Below, in pieces: positions 1 through 11,949 of a stretch of 64,000 nucleotides of DNA. A model generated the notes under the pieces. The model ran no database searches, was not told the DNA's origin, and saw nothing but the letters and a program-made list of their open reading frames with translations. The translations under genes were made by a program, and so were the position numbers. Origin of the DNA: Protonemura montana (Eukaryota; Arthropoda; Insecta; Plecoptera; Nemouridae). The DNA is taken from positions 7,816,001 to 7,880,000 of the forward strand of contig OX387611.1 in assembly GCA_947568835.1 (NCBI GenBank), in the 5' to 3' direction. Positions within the stretch are counted from its first letter, which is position 1. The number at the start of each line of letters is the position of its first letter.

Positions 1-1
1 T

Positions 2-2819
2 CATGCCAAAAATGTTGACTCGTATGGAACTGGAACATCAAGTGTGCCAATCCTATTTGTGACGGAACTTTATAGTAAAAGCCAAGAAATCAAAACGAGT
101 CAATTAATAAACAAGCAAACTGATTTAAGACCCAAAAAAAGTCGGCAAGCACCAGTGAACGAAACATTTCAGAGACGTGTTGAAAAAAGACTTGTCATCT
201 CTGTTCAACACCACGTGGCAATCAACAAGTTTGTGGAGAAAATAGCCTTTGCTTTTCGTCTCATTTTGATGCATCAAGTCAACGCCTCTGTGTGTCCGAT
301 CATCGCCGGGGTTGTTCTCATCACCAATGTAAGTGGATTCCTCACTATCGCTTTGCGAACACAAATTTAAAGTTCGTTGCAGATAAGCGTTTTTTTTTAT
401 TGTTAGAAACGCTAATTATGTTTCATAAGTGAATCCTCAAAAAGCCTTGTAATAGCTAACACCCACGAGAGGTAAAGGTCGAGGTACGCGTTCACGGTTT
501 ATAACAATATGAAACTTAGCTAATGCAAGAATTTGCTACACATAATATTGATAAAATTTTTTATAATACGTTCAACGTTTGAATACTTGAGACACTTTGG
601 CCCGATATTACAAGTTTTTCAATTATTAGATTTACAGTAGTAAATAAATCAATTACCATGGCAACAAGCAACCACATACAGTGAAAGTAAGTTGTTTCTA
701 AGAGTTAGGAACTCAACTCACAGTTGAAACATATTGTAAAACCGGGTCTAAGAGCCGTAAGCCCCTCCCCCCCTCACATTTCCCCTCACGTGAGGGGTTT
801 CCAACCTTGTTTAATGCTAAAAAAACTCAGGAATAAATATGGTTAAGAAATAAATTAGTTATATATTGCTTAAATCACTGCACCCCTGCACCCTCCAGGC
901 GCCAACCTGATCATGGAGACTAAGCCCCCAGAATTTCCTTTTTATTACTCAAGAGTCTTGCCAAGATATAATTATTCTTTAATTTTACCACAAGCACACA
1001 GAACCGCAAACAAAGAGTTAGAGTTAACCCAACCTGCTAGAGTTAACCTGTTATTTAAACAATCGTTTGAAAAAGGTCAGAGTTTAGGGCATAATTTGAT
1101 TTGCTTTATTTTTTCTAGATGGCACAGTTTGAAACGAGAATGCTTCTTTTCCTGATTCTTATTGCTGCATGTCTGATCCCTACGGCAATCATCTGTTGGT
1201 TTGCCGACATGGTGACAGAGGAGGTAAGATATTTCAAATCCATTTGATGGCTAGGTGATAATCTAGTACTTCTGTTACGGGCTTCATAAAGGGATAAAAA
1301 CAAACAGAATAAAATGTGACTGTCTGTATTAATTAGATGTACTTATTATTAATTTAATTTAATTTTTTAAGTCAAATACAAATTACACCAGTACTCACAA
1401 TACTACCGGCACTCACACCCAAACCCATGAGCGAGCTCTCTAATATTTTGTTGTGAATTCCTGATTTATTGCCCGAATAGCCAATTATAACTCCTGGCGA
1501 ACCACAAATATAACTTACAGCTGACCTATCATGCAATAATTGCCGTCTTGCTTGGTTAATGTATTAGTTCGTGGAATCATTTAATCTGCACTCTTAGCAT
1601 TATTTGTAAATAATATCCGTTCTGAGTAGTCCTAAAAAACCACCTGGTCCCAGAAGAACCAGTGCAAAAATACCTACAAAATTAATTTTAATATAAGTTA
1701 TAAGAACGGTCTTTGCTGGAATTGTATGAAGCAAACCAGTTTTTGCAGTAAAATCGCGGCAGTGCCGTAAAGTCACTCTAATAGTAATTAAGAATATTGT
1801 AAACAACACCACATTCAACACCACATCGCTTTATCCTTCGATCGAAGCTTTATCATAGCGTTGCTTATTTGGAAGAAAACTAAGTGGATTTTTGTTTTGC
1901 ATCAATCGTAAGAAACATTGGCTATTATGTTTTAGAGTGATTTACTCCGAGAGGCTGTGTTTGGCTGCGACTGGCTGCGCGCGTCGGACAGTTTCAAACG
2001 GTCTATGCGCATCATCATGTCTCGCAGCAACCAGCCGCTGGTCATCAAGGTGGCCGAATTTATCCCCCTGAACATGGAGACCTTTTACGCTGTTAGTAAA
2101 TGCATATATTAGTGGGTTTTTCGAAGCACTTTTTTGACAAAGAACACGCAGATCGCCTCCAGTGCACACACTAGGAGAACTGGGGCAGCCAGTCAGATAC
2201 TCAACTAACCATTTCCGGTTCTATGTCGACTGTCATTTGAAATTTTATATGTTTTTTTCATAACAGCTAAACTGCAAGTATTGGCGTCTTGGCAATACTT
2301 TAGAAGTTTTGAAAATGTTAATAAAAAAGGACTCTAATAGAAAAAACGTTTCCTTCCTGTAGACGAGGTCGTCTAGATGCTGTTTGGAACTCTTGATTTC
2401 TTGGTAGCACACCTGCAAATAGGCGCCGGCGAACCACACCCTGACAGACGTTTTGACAGGGCACTCGTGGTGCAGAATGTCAATTACACCATTTTCTCAA
2501 TGCACAACCCAGATAAGAAGGAGTGTTACTCAATCGTTGCCCAGTACAAGGAATTTGCTGAATCTGCACTCTACGCAAAAGTACACCTGTCATTGCGTAA
2601 CCCTGCCAAAACCAGCCGATTCTGCCAAGTCCCAAAGAACTAGGAAAAATACATTGCTTGCTTCACTTCTGGCATCACCCGTTCTTATCTGACATCCATT
2701 GTTCAACAAGGCTGCAACGGTCATTTTATGTGACTACTGTTTTTGTGTTTCAGATAATTAAGTTGACTTTCACTTACTACAAGTCGCTGAGTACTGCGCA
2801 TCACAAAAGCGCTAACTGA
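2..2819 (+). CDS. Odorant receptor gene OR-A (7tm_6 family), 5' end outside window
   Basis: This is the 3' part of an insect odorant receptor, a seven-helix ligand-gated channel subunit of sensory neuron dendrites. I see four exons at 2-328, 1119-1223, 1936-2091 and 2754-2819, each with AG/GT borders and phase 0 joins. The exons encode a hydrophilic loop plus TM5 (ending PIIAGVVLITN), TM6 (QFETRMLLF...CWFADMVTEE), the conserved LLREAVFGCDWLRASDSFKR block, and a short last exon (IIKLTFTYYKSLSTAHHKSAN, stop TGA). The last blocks match the family's C-terminal A-Y-x-x-x-W, P-L-x-x-x-T-F and S-Y-x-x-L pattern. Exon 3 here uses a GTTAGT donor, unlike the GTRNRN-type donors of its paralogues. An AATAAA lies at 2861. 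The window starts inside the exon that corresponds to exon 4 of OR-B, so four visible exons equal exons 4-7. It is a close paralogue of OR-B; the family call is secure, the ligand unknown. Confidence 0.85.
2377..2643 (+). other. Unrecognised open reading frame inside OR-A last intron
   Basis: An 88-codon open frame sits in the last intron of OR-A. From about 2430 its base composition and codon use look coding (many C/G third positions), unlike the AT-rich intron around it. The peptide contains FDRALVVQNVNYTIFSMHNP and YKEFAESALYAKVHLSLRNP and ends at TAG 2641-2643. A possible splice acceptor (CAAATAG) precedes 2424. I do not recognise the family. It could be a captured exon, a retrocopy fragment or a separate small gene; an alternative terminal exon of OR-A is also formally possible. 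Confidence 0.35.
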
Positions 2820-3312
2820 TTAATTAATATAAAAAAAAAAAAAATCTGCCTTTTCAATTAAATAAATGTCTTGTACTTTTAAAAACCTTTTACTAAATTA
2901 ATACAAAGCTATTTCTTGTGAATAAGGAAACGTCAGTTACATGTCGTAAGCAAATGGTCTTGTAAAAAATGAACTGTCTTTTTTGTATAAAATGATTAAT
3001 AAAATATAATAATGAATACGATCGAAGTTGCTTGTTTCAGCAAGTTTCAAAACGGTTGAGGCCAATCGAAAAAGCCATATTTTTAATTATCTTTCTTTGC
3101 CATTTATTTATTTATCGTTTATTCATCAACAACGGAGGCAAGTCCACAAGAGTGTGATATTTTAGAAACATATGCAGTCACAAGCATTTCTGGTATCTTA
3201 ATACTAATTATACCTAACCTGTCGATTGCAATGACGTTAAAAAATAATTTTCTCAAGTTTTCTACAACGATGACTTTTCCAAGCTTCGACTTGTTTCAAA
3301 AATTTTGTTTTT

Positions 3313-3447
3313 GTGGTGGTTTTTAGACTCATGTCTACTTGATTTATCCTTAGCACTGGTTTTAAGAAAAACTATTTGAAATTGGTTTTGAATGCTAAGT
3401 AAAGGGCAACTAAATTTCCCGACGTTTCGTAACGTGTACTAGTTACT

Positions 3448-3487
<40 letters not shown>

Positions 3488-3582
3488 CTAGTAGTAAGTA
3501 ACTAGTACATGTTAAGAAACGTCGGGAAATTTAGTTGTCCTTTACTTCGCATAAAAAACCCATTTCAAATAGTTTTCTTAAG
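3313..3582. mobile_element. Fold-back MITE with long terminal inverted repeats and GTAA microsatellite core
   Basis: The left arm (GGTGGTTTTTAGACTCATG, then ...TTTGAATGCTAAGTAAAGG...) is followed by an inverted copy of its inner part (CCTTTACTT...CAAATAGTTTTCTTAA). The core is a palindrome ACTAGTTACTAGTAA...TTACTAGT with about ten GTAA units. The same arms recur at 34761-34917 and 52567-52732, and single arms are seen near 33953 and 38166. It lies between OR-A and OR-B. Confidence 0.75.
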
Positions 3583-4193
3583 TTTTTTATTTTATTTTTA
3601 TATAAAAAGTAATTCAATTGCTTGCAGAGAATAAAATATTCAACGAATACCATATTGCTTTGAATGTAGACAGCTACTGAGTCCGCTTGTCTGCTTCACT
3701 TTTTCTTTTGTGATATGGATTTTCTGAGACCTAAATTTTCACTTCACGGCCAAGTTTCACCATAGACAATCTTATTTATTTATTCGACAACCTTTTCGAG
3801 GCGGCAGTCTCTAAACGTCCTCTTTTGTGTTACTGTGTGGTTAATAAGATTTTCTGACAAGCCAATAACGACTGTTCATCATAAAGCACATTTATCTTCA
3901 AGGTTATTTATAATGATAGAAAATTTGTTGTTCAAGTAGTATTATGATAAATAACATCGTTTATATTTCCTACCATAAGGCGTTTGCAATCAGCAGGTGA
4001 CTTGTGTTTTTCAAGTTTTTTTTTAAACGATCCCTTAAAAAAGAACACTAATTACGTCAAATTGCCGTAAGCAAGAAAACGTGATCAACCACTATTTGAA
4101 GGCGCATTAAAAATTGGTGAAGATTGGTGTGTAAATAACTCTCAAAGCTCTCAGAGGCAAGCAAAATGACGATTGAGTCTTCCAAATATTGAA

Positions 4194-7100
4194 ATGGTGA
4201 ACTCTGGGTTCTTTGACATATTGTTTCTTGCATTTAAAAGATGGAAAAAGAAGAAATGCAACAATATAAAACTTTTTCGCAGCATTCTTGTTTATTTAGG
4301 TAAGAAATTTTTTAAGACTGAGCAACGCAGGAAATAATAAATGTCCTTAAAAGACCCGAAATCGATCAACTCTGCCAGTCGAAAACGTTAAAGTTGCAGT
4401 GGGGCAGAGTCACATGCCCAGTCGAACACGTGAAAGTTGCACTGGGGCAGAGTCACATGCCCAGTCGAACATGTGAAAGTTGCACTGGGGCAGAGTCACA
4501 TGTCCAGTCAAACACGTGAAAGTTGCACTGGGGCAGAGTCACATGCCCAGTCGAACACGTGAAAGTTGCACTGGGGCAGAGTCACATGCTCAGTCGAACA
4601 TGTGAAAGTTGCACTGGGGCACAGTCATTGCCCAGTCGAAAACGTGAAAGTTGCAGTGGGGCAGAGTCACATGCCCAGTCGAACACGTGAAAGTTGCACT
4701 GGGACTGAGTCACATGCCCAGTAGAACACGTGAAAGTTGCACTGGGGCAGAGTCACATGCCCAGTAGAACACGTGAAAGTTGCACTGGGGCAGAGTCACA
4801 TGCCCAGTCGAACACGTGAAAGTTGCACTGGGGCAGAGTCACATGCCCAGTCGAACACGTGAAAGTTGCACTGGGGCCGAGTCACATTAGAACATGCAGA
4901 TCACTCCTCGTGCACACTTAGACCGCATTGAGGCAGCCAGTCATAAGTCATGATAGTGATGTCATCAGCTTAAAGTATTTTGCTTTTTTCCATCAGGTTA
5001 TTGGAAAAGTGAAACTGAAAAAAATTATCGACCGTCACTTTTCAACCGTCTTCTCACGCGCCTTATGTTCTGCCTCATGCTGGGAATGACCTGCATAGTT
5101 ATTCCTGTAACAATGGTCAAAGTTACTGGAAACAACCTTTTAGATTTCTGTGAAACATTTGGCACAATTTTTTTAACTAGCTACATTGTTCTCCTAGCCG
5201 GATGTTTACATTATCAAGGGCATGAGTTCGACGAAATCATAACCGCTATGGAAGAAATGCAAAAATTGGGAAAACTTTATGTGGTTCATCCCCAAAGTAT
5301 TGAAAATCGAGCTCAATTACTTTACAATTTAACGCTATTTTTTTACGCAATGTTTCTTATTGTTATCTTGCCATTAATGTTAATTGGTTTTACATTTCTC
5401 GCGTTGCTGACGCGGACGTTACCTATAAAGTGAGTAGACAAAAATTGTACACTGGTATTGCAATCTTCAACGATGCTCTGGAAAGAGATGGAGGGGTTTG
5501 AAGGCAATTTATCGTTAGTAATCTAAAATATTGTATGTTTCTGAACTAAGGACAGTTTTAAGCAGCAATTAGGAAGGCATTTATCTTGGCATAATATCAT
5601 GGCAATTTGGAAGGTCTTTGTATTTATGTTTCTTGTGTCTTAAGGTGTCAATATTTTAACCCGTCTCCATCAAAGCTGTGTTGCTAATCACGTTCCTATT
5701 GCTAGATTTAAAATATCAGACAGAGTTGTAAAGGCAAATTGCTTACAGTTTATATAAAAAAGTCTGTTTTTTAACAAAAGTACCGAAAAACCAAGTGAGG
5801 GTGCCTCTTTCCAAGGAAAAATAGAAATAAAGTACAAAATGAAAACACTTGTTTTTAACGAAACTCAACTTGAAATCGCAATGTCCTAGCTAAAAAAACA
5901 CTTTAAAAGCTTCCGCTTTATTATTATCAACACTATAATCGTCTCGAAAATTGATGCCGAAACGGGGCATCAATTTTTGAGACGGTTATAGTGTTGATTA
6001 TAATAAAATACCCAGCTCATTGCAAGCTTTTGCAATTTAAATCAGATTTCATCTAAAAGCTTGCGCTTTGTTTTTGTTCCCCAGGTTCTGGTATCCATAC
6101 GATATCACCCAGTCGCCTAACTTCGAGTTAACGTTGATATTCTATATTTTCACGATGCCGGTGATTTTAAACGCCTTGCTCGCCGTTTATGCGTTAATAA
6201 TGTCACTGTTAGTGGAAGCTGTCAAGCAATACCAACTTCTCAACTACAACCTTCAAAACCTGACATCTCTAGCCGAAAAAAGAAATTATCCATTGCAAAA
6301 AGTTAAACGGTACTAATACACCTGACAAAATATGACCAATAGCACTTGTATTTCTATTTGTAAATTTTGAATTTATGAAAATATTGCATTACACAAAAAA
6401 AATCATTGCAAACTCTTGCAATGCGTGGGATATTTCATTATTAGGAAAACAACTTCCCCCTTAAAAATGTATGCCCAAACGGAAACTCGAACCCCGGTCT
6501 CCACTTATCACGGGTGTTGCTCTAGCCCAGTGTTTCCTAGCGTGTGGTACGCGTAGGCCCTGGAGTACGGAAAGTGCTGAGAGAGTGAAAGTTGCACTGG
6601 GGCAGAGTCACATGCCCAGTCGAACACGTGAAAGTTGCACAGGGGCAGAGTCACATGCCCAGTCAAACACGTGAAAGTTGCACTGGGGCAGAGTCACATG
6701 CCCAGTCGAACACGTGAAAGTTGCACTGGGGCAGAGTCACATGCCCAGTCGAACACGTGAAAGTTGCACTGGGGCAGAGTCACATGCCCAGTCGAACACG
6801 TGCAAGTTGCACTGGGGCAGAGTCACATGCCCAGCCGAACACGTGAAAGTTGCACTGGGACAGAGTCACATGCCCAGTCGAACACGTGAAAGTTGCACTG
6901 GGGCAGAGTCACATGCCCAGTCGAACACGTGAAAGTTGCACTGGGGCAGAGTCACATGCCCAGCCGAACACGCAAATCGCTCCCGGTGCACACCCCGGGT
7001 GGACCGGGGAAGCCAGTCGAATACGTTATTAAGGTTATACTTAATCTTAACTTCCCATAACTGCTTCTTGATTTTGCGTCCTGTTTTTAGGCTATCAACA

Positions 7101-8772
7101 AAGCCAACGGTACATTTCTACTTAGCGAAAAAGGAGGAGCCAGTACCTGCCAAACATGTTGACTCTTATGGAAACAGATCATCACGTTCGGTAATCGTAC
7201 TCGGGACAGGACTTAATAGTAGAAGTCCCAAAACCAAATCAAGTCAGTTAAAAATCGAGAAAACCAATTTTGGACTCAAAACACGGCGGCAAGCACCAGT
7301 GAACGAAACATTTCAGAGATGTATAGAAGAAAACTTTGCGATTTCTGTTCGACACCACGTGGCAATCAACAAGTTTGTGGAGAAAATTAGCGTCGCGTTT
7401 CGACTGATTTTGATTCACCAAATCAACGCCTCTGTGTGTCCAATTATTGCTGGCGTTGTTCTTATCACCAATGTGAGTAGAACACGTAATTAAAATTGAT
7501 GTGTCCCCTATATCTAATCCAACCCCCCGCCCCCCTCTCACTCCACTAACCACACAATTTTGTTCGACCCATTCAGATGACTGAGTTTGAACCGCGAATG
7601 ATTCTCTTTATGGTTCTCGTGGCTGGTTGCCTGACACCTACTGCGATCATCTGTTGGTTTGCGGACATGGTGACAGGCGAGGTAAGCTGTTTCCAACCTA
7701 TTACATACATTTTCTTAAGTAATTTTCTTAATTGTCTTAAGAAACTAGAGGTCGTTCATGGTTATTTTGCAACTTTAATCACTATAAAAAATCATGCCTG
7801 AACCTAGTTGACCTTCGCAACCCGAACCCGAACAATTTTTCGTGGTAGCAAATATTCTGCCATAAAAAAAAAATAAAAACGTTGCAAGCATTCAGCAATT
7901 TTTTTCCTAGAGTGCTTTTCTCCGAGAGGCTGTGTTCAGCTGCGACTGGCTGCGCGCGTCGGACAGTTTCAAACGGTCCATGCGCATCATGATATCTCGT
8001 AGCAACCAAATTTTGGTCATCAAGGTGGCAGGTTTCATTCCTTTAAATATGGAGACTTTTTACAGCGTATGTATTTCATCTTTGGATTACATTGTTATCT
8101 TTGTTAACATCTTTGTAAACATTGTTATTGGTATTTTAAATCTTGCAGAATACTCGTTTTCGATACCTGGTAACGTTAATTTTATCTTAAATAATGCTTA
8201 TCCCAACGATCGATAAACATGTGTCGATTACAAACTTCGTGATTGGAATAGGAGAGATTTGTTAGAAATACTCATTTGCTCAGCAGATAGTTTCAAATGT
8301 AAACAGGTCGAACTCTTTTTTTTGAACTCAATGACATATCTGTGCATCGACGGTGAATTCATAGACTAGATTCATTTACAGCATACGAAAGTATGATAAC
8401 ATTTTTGAAGAAATCAATCAAATCATTGTATTGAACTTGAAAAAGGGGATTCTCTTTAAGGAAATCATAGGGACATTTATTAGGGACTTCATAAGGGATA
8501 GCGGATAACGATCAACAACATTATTTTACATTTCCAAATTCTTCCAAATTCCTATTAAATCAAAAAACAATTCCGTAATTTTGCCCTCTAGCTTCACTTG
8601 TCCGTGACTTAAGTGAAAAAATGTGGCTACCGGTGAGATTTCTCGTTGAAAATGCTGACACGTCCTAAGTATTGTTATTATTTTTTGAACTGGTTTTTGT
8701 TCACAGATAGTCAAACTGACTTTTACATACTTCAAGTCGTTGAATACTGCGCATCACAAAAACGCTGGCTGA
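4194..8772 (+). CDS. Odorant receptor gene OR-B (7tm_6 family), complete, seven exons
   Basis: Exons: 4194-4299, 4997-5429, 6085-6309, 7091-7472, 7577-7681, 7911-8066, 8707-8772. Joins are phase 1, 2, 2, 0, 0, 0, giving an uninterrupted 490-residue protein. It should be a plasma membrane subunit of an olfactory ligand-gated channel, working with a co-receptor. Exon 1 gives the cytosolic N-terminus (MVNSGFFDILFLAFKRW). Exon 2 carries TM1-TM3, and exon 3 holds the family hallmark WYPYD...SPNFELT followed by TM4. Exon 4 starts with a long basic, unconserved loop and ends with TM5; exon 5 has TM6; exons 6-7 have the conserved FLREAVFSCDW and TFTYFKSL blocks. At 490 residues it is longer than the usual roughly 400, and the excess lies in the loop between TM4 and TM5. 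AATAAA is at 8848. Introns 1 and 3 hold 43-bp minisatellite arrays. The start was chosen because OR-C and OR-D have first exons of identical length (106 nt) and phase. Confidence 0.9.
4374..4890 (+). repeat. 43-bp minisatellite array 1 (OR-B intron 1)
   Basis: About 12 copies of a 43-bp unit built around AACACGTGAAAGTTGCACTG and GGGGCAGAGTCACATGCCCA. Each unit has a CACGTG palindrome and a TCACATG core. The array starts after TCAACTCTGCCAGTCG and ends near a GCAGATCACTCCTCGTGCAC tail, borders shared with the other arrays. Confidence 0.95.
5919..6005. repeat. Near-perfect palindrome (hairpin) in OR-B intron 2
   Basis: The arms TTATCAACACTATAATCGTC and the inverted GACGGTTATAGTGTTGATTA flank a GATGCC-gaaacgg-GGCATC apex, giving about 37-bp arms. 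It is bordered by AAAGCTT direct-repeat-like sequence. It could be a small fold-back transposon; no protein is encoded. Confidence 0.8.
6465..6580 (-). mobile_element. tRNA-derived SINE fragment
   Basis: Read on the minus strand it has a B-box-like GGGGTTCGAGTTTCC preceded by an A-box-like GCTAGAGCAACACC. Related minus-strand pieces lie near 10150 and 42760. It directly precedes the 43-bp array of OR-B intron 3. Confidence 0.6.
6584..6970 (+). repeat. 43-bp minisatellite array 2 (OR-B intron 3)
   Basis: About nine copies of the same 43-bp unit as array 1, very homogeneous, ending in GCAAATCGCTCCCGGTGCAC. All three frames stay open through the unit, which creates meaningless ORFs of repeated HWGRVTCP-type peptide. 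Confidence 0.95.
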
Positions 8773-9292
8773 AAAATCTTGAACAATTGTCTATTTCCTC
8801 TTCATTTCCTTTTCTTCTGTATCCTCCTAAAAAAAATGTATTTTATAAATAAAATGTAACCTATTTTTTGACCGTTTAAAAATGTCATTCATGTTACTAT
8901 TGATTTTGCAGTTCATATTTGTTTAATAGAAATATATTGAGGAGATACTTGGCTGTTGAATAATTTGTATCATAATTATCGTCGCCCTGTCGTCTTGCCA
9001 TCATCAGAAAAACTTAAGCGATAACTTAACATGAAAGAGGGGATTCGAGGCATTGGGATTATAATGGACTTCAATAGGGATAGCGTAAAACAATACTCAA
9101 AATTATTATAAATTTCCACATTTTTGAAAATTCATCTTAAATTTAAAAAAATCCTGAAATTTTTCCCTCGAGCTTCACTTATTTCTAAAAATTTAGTGTA
9201 AAAAACGTAGCTACGGTAACATTTCTCGTAGTAAGTGCTGACACGTCCTTAGTATTTTTATTATTTGTTGAACTTGTTTGTTTGTTTTACAG

Positions 9293-9358
9293 ATAATCCA
9301 ACTGATTTTATCATACTTCAATTTGTTAAATGCTGTACATCACAAGAGCACTGGCTGA
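9293..9358 (+). pseudogene. Duplicated, stranded last exon of OR-B
   Basis: A second copy of the terminal OR exon, 66 nt with its acceptor (TTTTACAG) and stop TGA, encodes IIQLILSYFNLLNAVHHKST-G. The preceding 60 bases (GCTGACACGTCC...) also match the sequence before OR-B exon 7 at 8647-8706. A segment of about 590 bp was therefore duplicated in tandem. It has no upstream exons of its own. It could be an alternative 3' exon of OR-B, but is more likely a relic. Confidence 0.75.
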
Positions 9359-9599
9359 AAAATAGTTAACCATTGTCTCTTTCGTCTTTATTTCATTATC
9401 TCCTTTTCTTGTAAGCCAACTAATATTTATGCACTATATCTGTAATATTACTCTATCGTATTGTATTTATTGTACTAGTGTATTTGACATGTTCATATCT
9501 GGAAGAATCAATCGAATAAAACTATTATTATCATTATTATTCAAATTCAAATTCAAATTCAAATCCATTTGAACGCCTCTTTCCTGACCAAAATCAGTC

Positions 9600-9790
9600 T
9601 ACATCGTTACATCGTCTACATCGCTGGCTGATTCGCACATTACATACGGCTTTCTAGCTTGGGGTAATGCTTCGGAGTACCAATGTTATTGCAAAAATTT
9701 CGAAAATCCTAAATAGGAACATAAAAAATCTTGCCCCGTATTCAGTCACGCACAAAAACTTAGATAATATTAATATTTTCTAAAAAAATT
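9600..9790 (+). mobile_element. Decayed non-LTR retrotransposon fragment (RT C-terminal region)
   Basis: The translation reads ADSHITYGFLAWGNAS, which fits the S-H-L-x-Y-G-x-x-x-W-G-x-A motif found just after the reverse transcriptase core of Jockey/CR1-like non-LTR elements. It is interrupted by stops and frameshifts within about 100 bases on both sides. A related piece on the minus strand lies at 22320-22470. Confidence 0.55.
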
Positions 9791-9799
9791 GTCTAATTT

Positions 9800-11940
9800 T
9801 ACCAGTGAGAGAATTGTTCGAGTTTAAAATTCTTTTAAAATTCTATTTTGTTGATAACTACAAAGTTCTAAATTCTAAATTTCTAATGAAATCAAGGCTA
9901 CGAAACAAATGCCCTTACTAAATCCCACCATACGCAAATAAACATGGTAAAATACTCTTTAGATTGACTCTGCAGAAATCTGTGGCCAGCTGAAATTAAT
10001 CAAATCATTATCTTGTTTTTAAAACCTTCTTTCTTAAGATGTCATGTCGATTCATTGTTTGATTATAGTATTGATCAATCTTACAGATTCGCCGTGAAAT
10101 CAGATTTTAATTACAAAGGCTTGCAATGCTCTGTTTTTTTTTTATTATTATGAACCCTTATAACCTCGCTCCAATTGATATTGGAACGTGGACTCGAACC
10201 CCGATATCACTGGTCTTATCATCACCTCGGCCAGCACCCATGAGTCAACAGGTAAACCGTTATCACGGCACACATAACAGCCAACACCTGACTACAAAAA
10301 CATCACGTAGACCACTTTTTATCAATGAGATCATCGCAAGGTACACGAGCAGATTCCAGGTGAAGAAGTCGAGATTAAAGAATAGACATTAAAATATCAT
10401 CTCTTTCTTCTTGAATTACATTTCTGTTTTCTAACCTCTGAATCACGCGTGTAGTTCGCAGAAACAATTAAACCAATTGATCTTATGTAATCCTGGAATG
10501 ACTTACTTGTTAAAGGGGCATTGACCATTCGAAATTAATTTTTATCTTGGATTTGTAACTGTAATATGAATTTAAATTGATTTATTTAAAAGAATTAACT
10601 GAAAATACGGATAGATTTGTGGTTTTTCGCGCGGCGCGATCTGCGACCTGAGTACGATTCTCTTGTAGAGTACTGTCTTTCCCTGCGGCCGCTCCGTTGG
10701 CCATAGTCGCCAAAAGTCTATCGCCTCCCTACCCTGCCCCCACCCTGCCCTAACCCCTCCCACTCTTATCCCCACCCTACCCTATCACCATCCTCCCGAT
10801 TCTCCCTTCCGAGCGCTGTCGCTGCCGCTCAGAGCGGCACTACACGAAAATATGCAACATGCTAATTACATACATGCGGTAATTCACTTACCGTGGCTAA
10901 ACAAATAATCTTATCACAAAGCCAAATTATTTCAACACAGAGGAAGGATGGAGGACTTTGCTCAAATTATTTGAATTTTATCTGATGAGAGGTTTGTCTA
11001 GGTGCTTGGGGTCGAAAAAACACTACAGGATTTCTTACGGGAGTTTGTTTTCTAAGCACCCAAGCCGAAAAACGCGGACAATTTCTGCACGGACAGCCGT
11101 GGACACAGGAGTTATTTTTTATAGTCAAATGTCAATATTAAATCTTTCAAATCTATAGTAAAAATTAATGTTAGAGGGTGAATGCACCTTTAAATACTAC
11201 TACGATATTTTTTACCACCTCTTGAATTTCCTGAAAACATTCAAGGTGATCTAATAGAAGTTGTTTAGAAGAAATAAAAATAAATATTTCTAACCCCCCC
11301 GTAGATTATCGAAATTAGCGTCCATCCCTTCATTGACATTGACTTTCACTGATGCACGAAGAGCTTTTATGCAAGTTAAATGTGTAAATGTTAAACATTA
11401 ACATTCCAGCTTGGTTTAAACAACATAACTAATGTCGCGTGCTAATATCTTCACTATCGCAGGGAGACTTCTTTCCGTCAAAATACCAAGTATTGTGCTA
11501 ATCTAGGTCAAATTATTAAACCAACAATTAAAGTGTAAACTTCTCATTCCAATTACTTGGTCATTTCTAAATATAATTTTATGTTTTTGGTGTCGTTTGA
11601 TTGAAAAATTGATAAACTACAAATTTGTCGTTGAAATTTTTTTATATCTCCCTTATATTTTAAAATCGTCGTGTTTTTATTAAAAACCATTCCTAAGCAG
11701 GCTGCAGGGGTGAAAAACAATGAAACCATGCGTTGATTTAAATACACTTTTGGGCCATTGTTCAGGAAAATGTCCTGAAGTTCTCTTGTTACTAGTTTTG
11801 TCAAACCTGAACCTAAAGTTCCTCGGCTATAAAATCAAATAATCGTGAGTAAAAAAGATGTGTGAGTCAGTGAACATTTGAACTGCGGTGATAAAAGTAA
11901 ACAAGATAACACCGAGATTACGTAACATAGGGAAAGCAAT
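9800..11940. other. Non-coding interval with SINE fragment and C-rich tract
   Basis: No gene is supported here. A tRNA-derived SINE fragment lies at about 10150-10300 (minus strand, B-box CGGGGTTCGAGTCC). A GC-rich, pyrimidine-rich tract at 10620-10860 (CCCTGCCCCCACCCTGCCC) stands out from the AT-rich surroundings. The open frames here show no recognisable domain. Confidence 0.6.
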
Positions 11941-11949
11941 GTCCAATGC

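Noticed and set aside
6471..7032. Several open frames with repeated HWGRVTCP / SHMPSRTRE peptides
   Set aside because: They are read-through of the 43-bp minisatellite, whose unit is free of stops in all frames. The same holds for 37010-37478.
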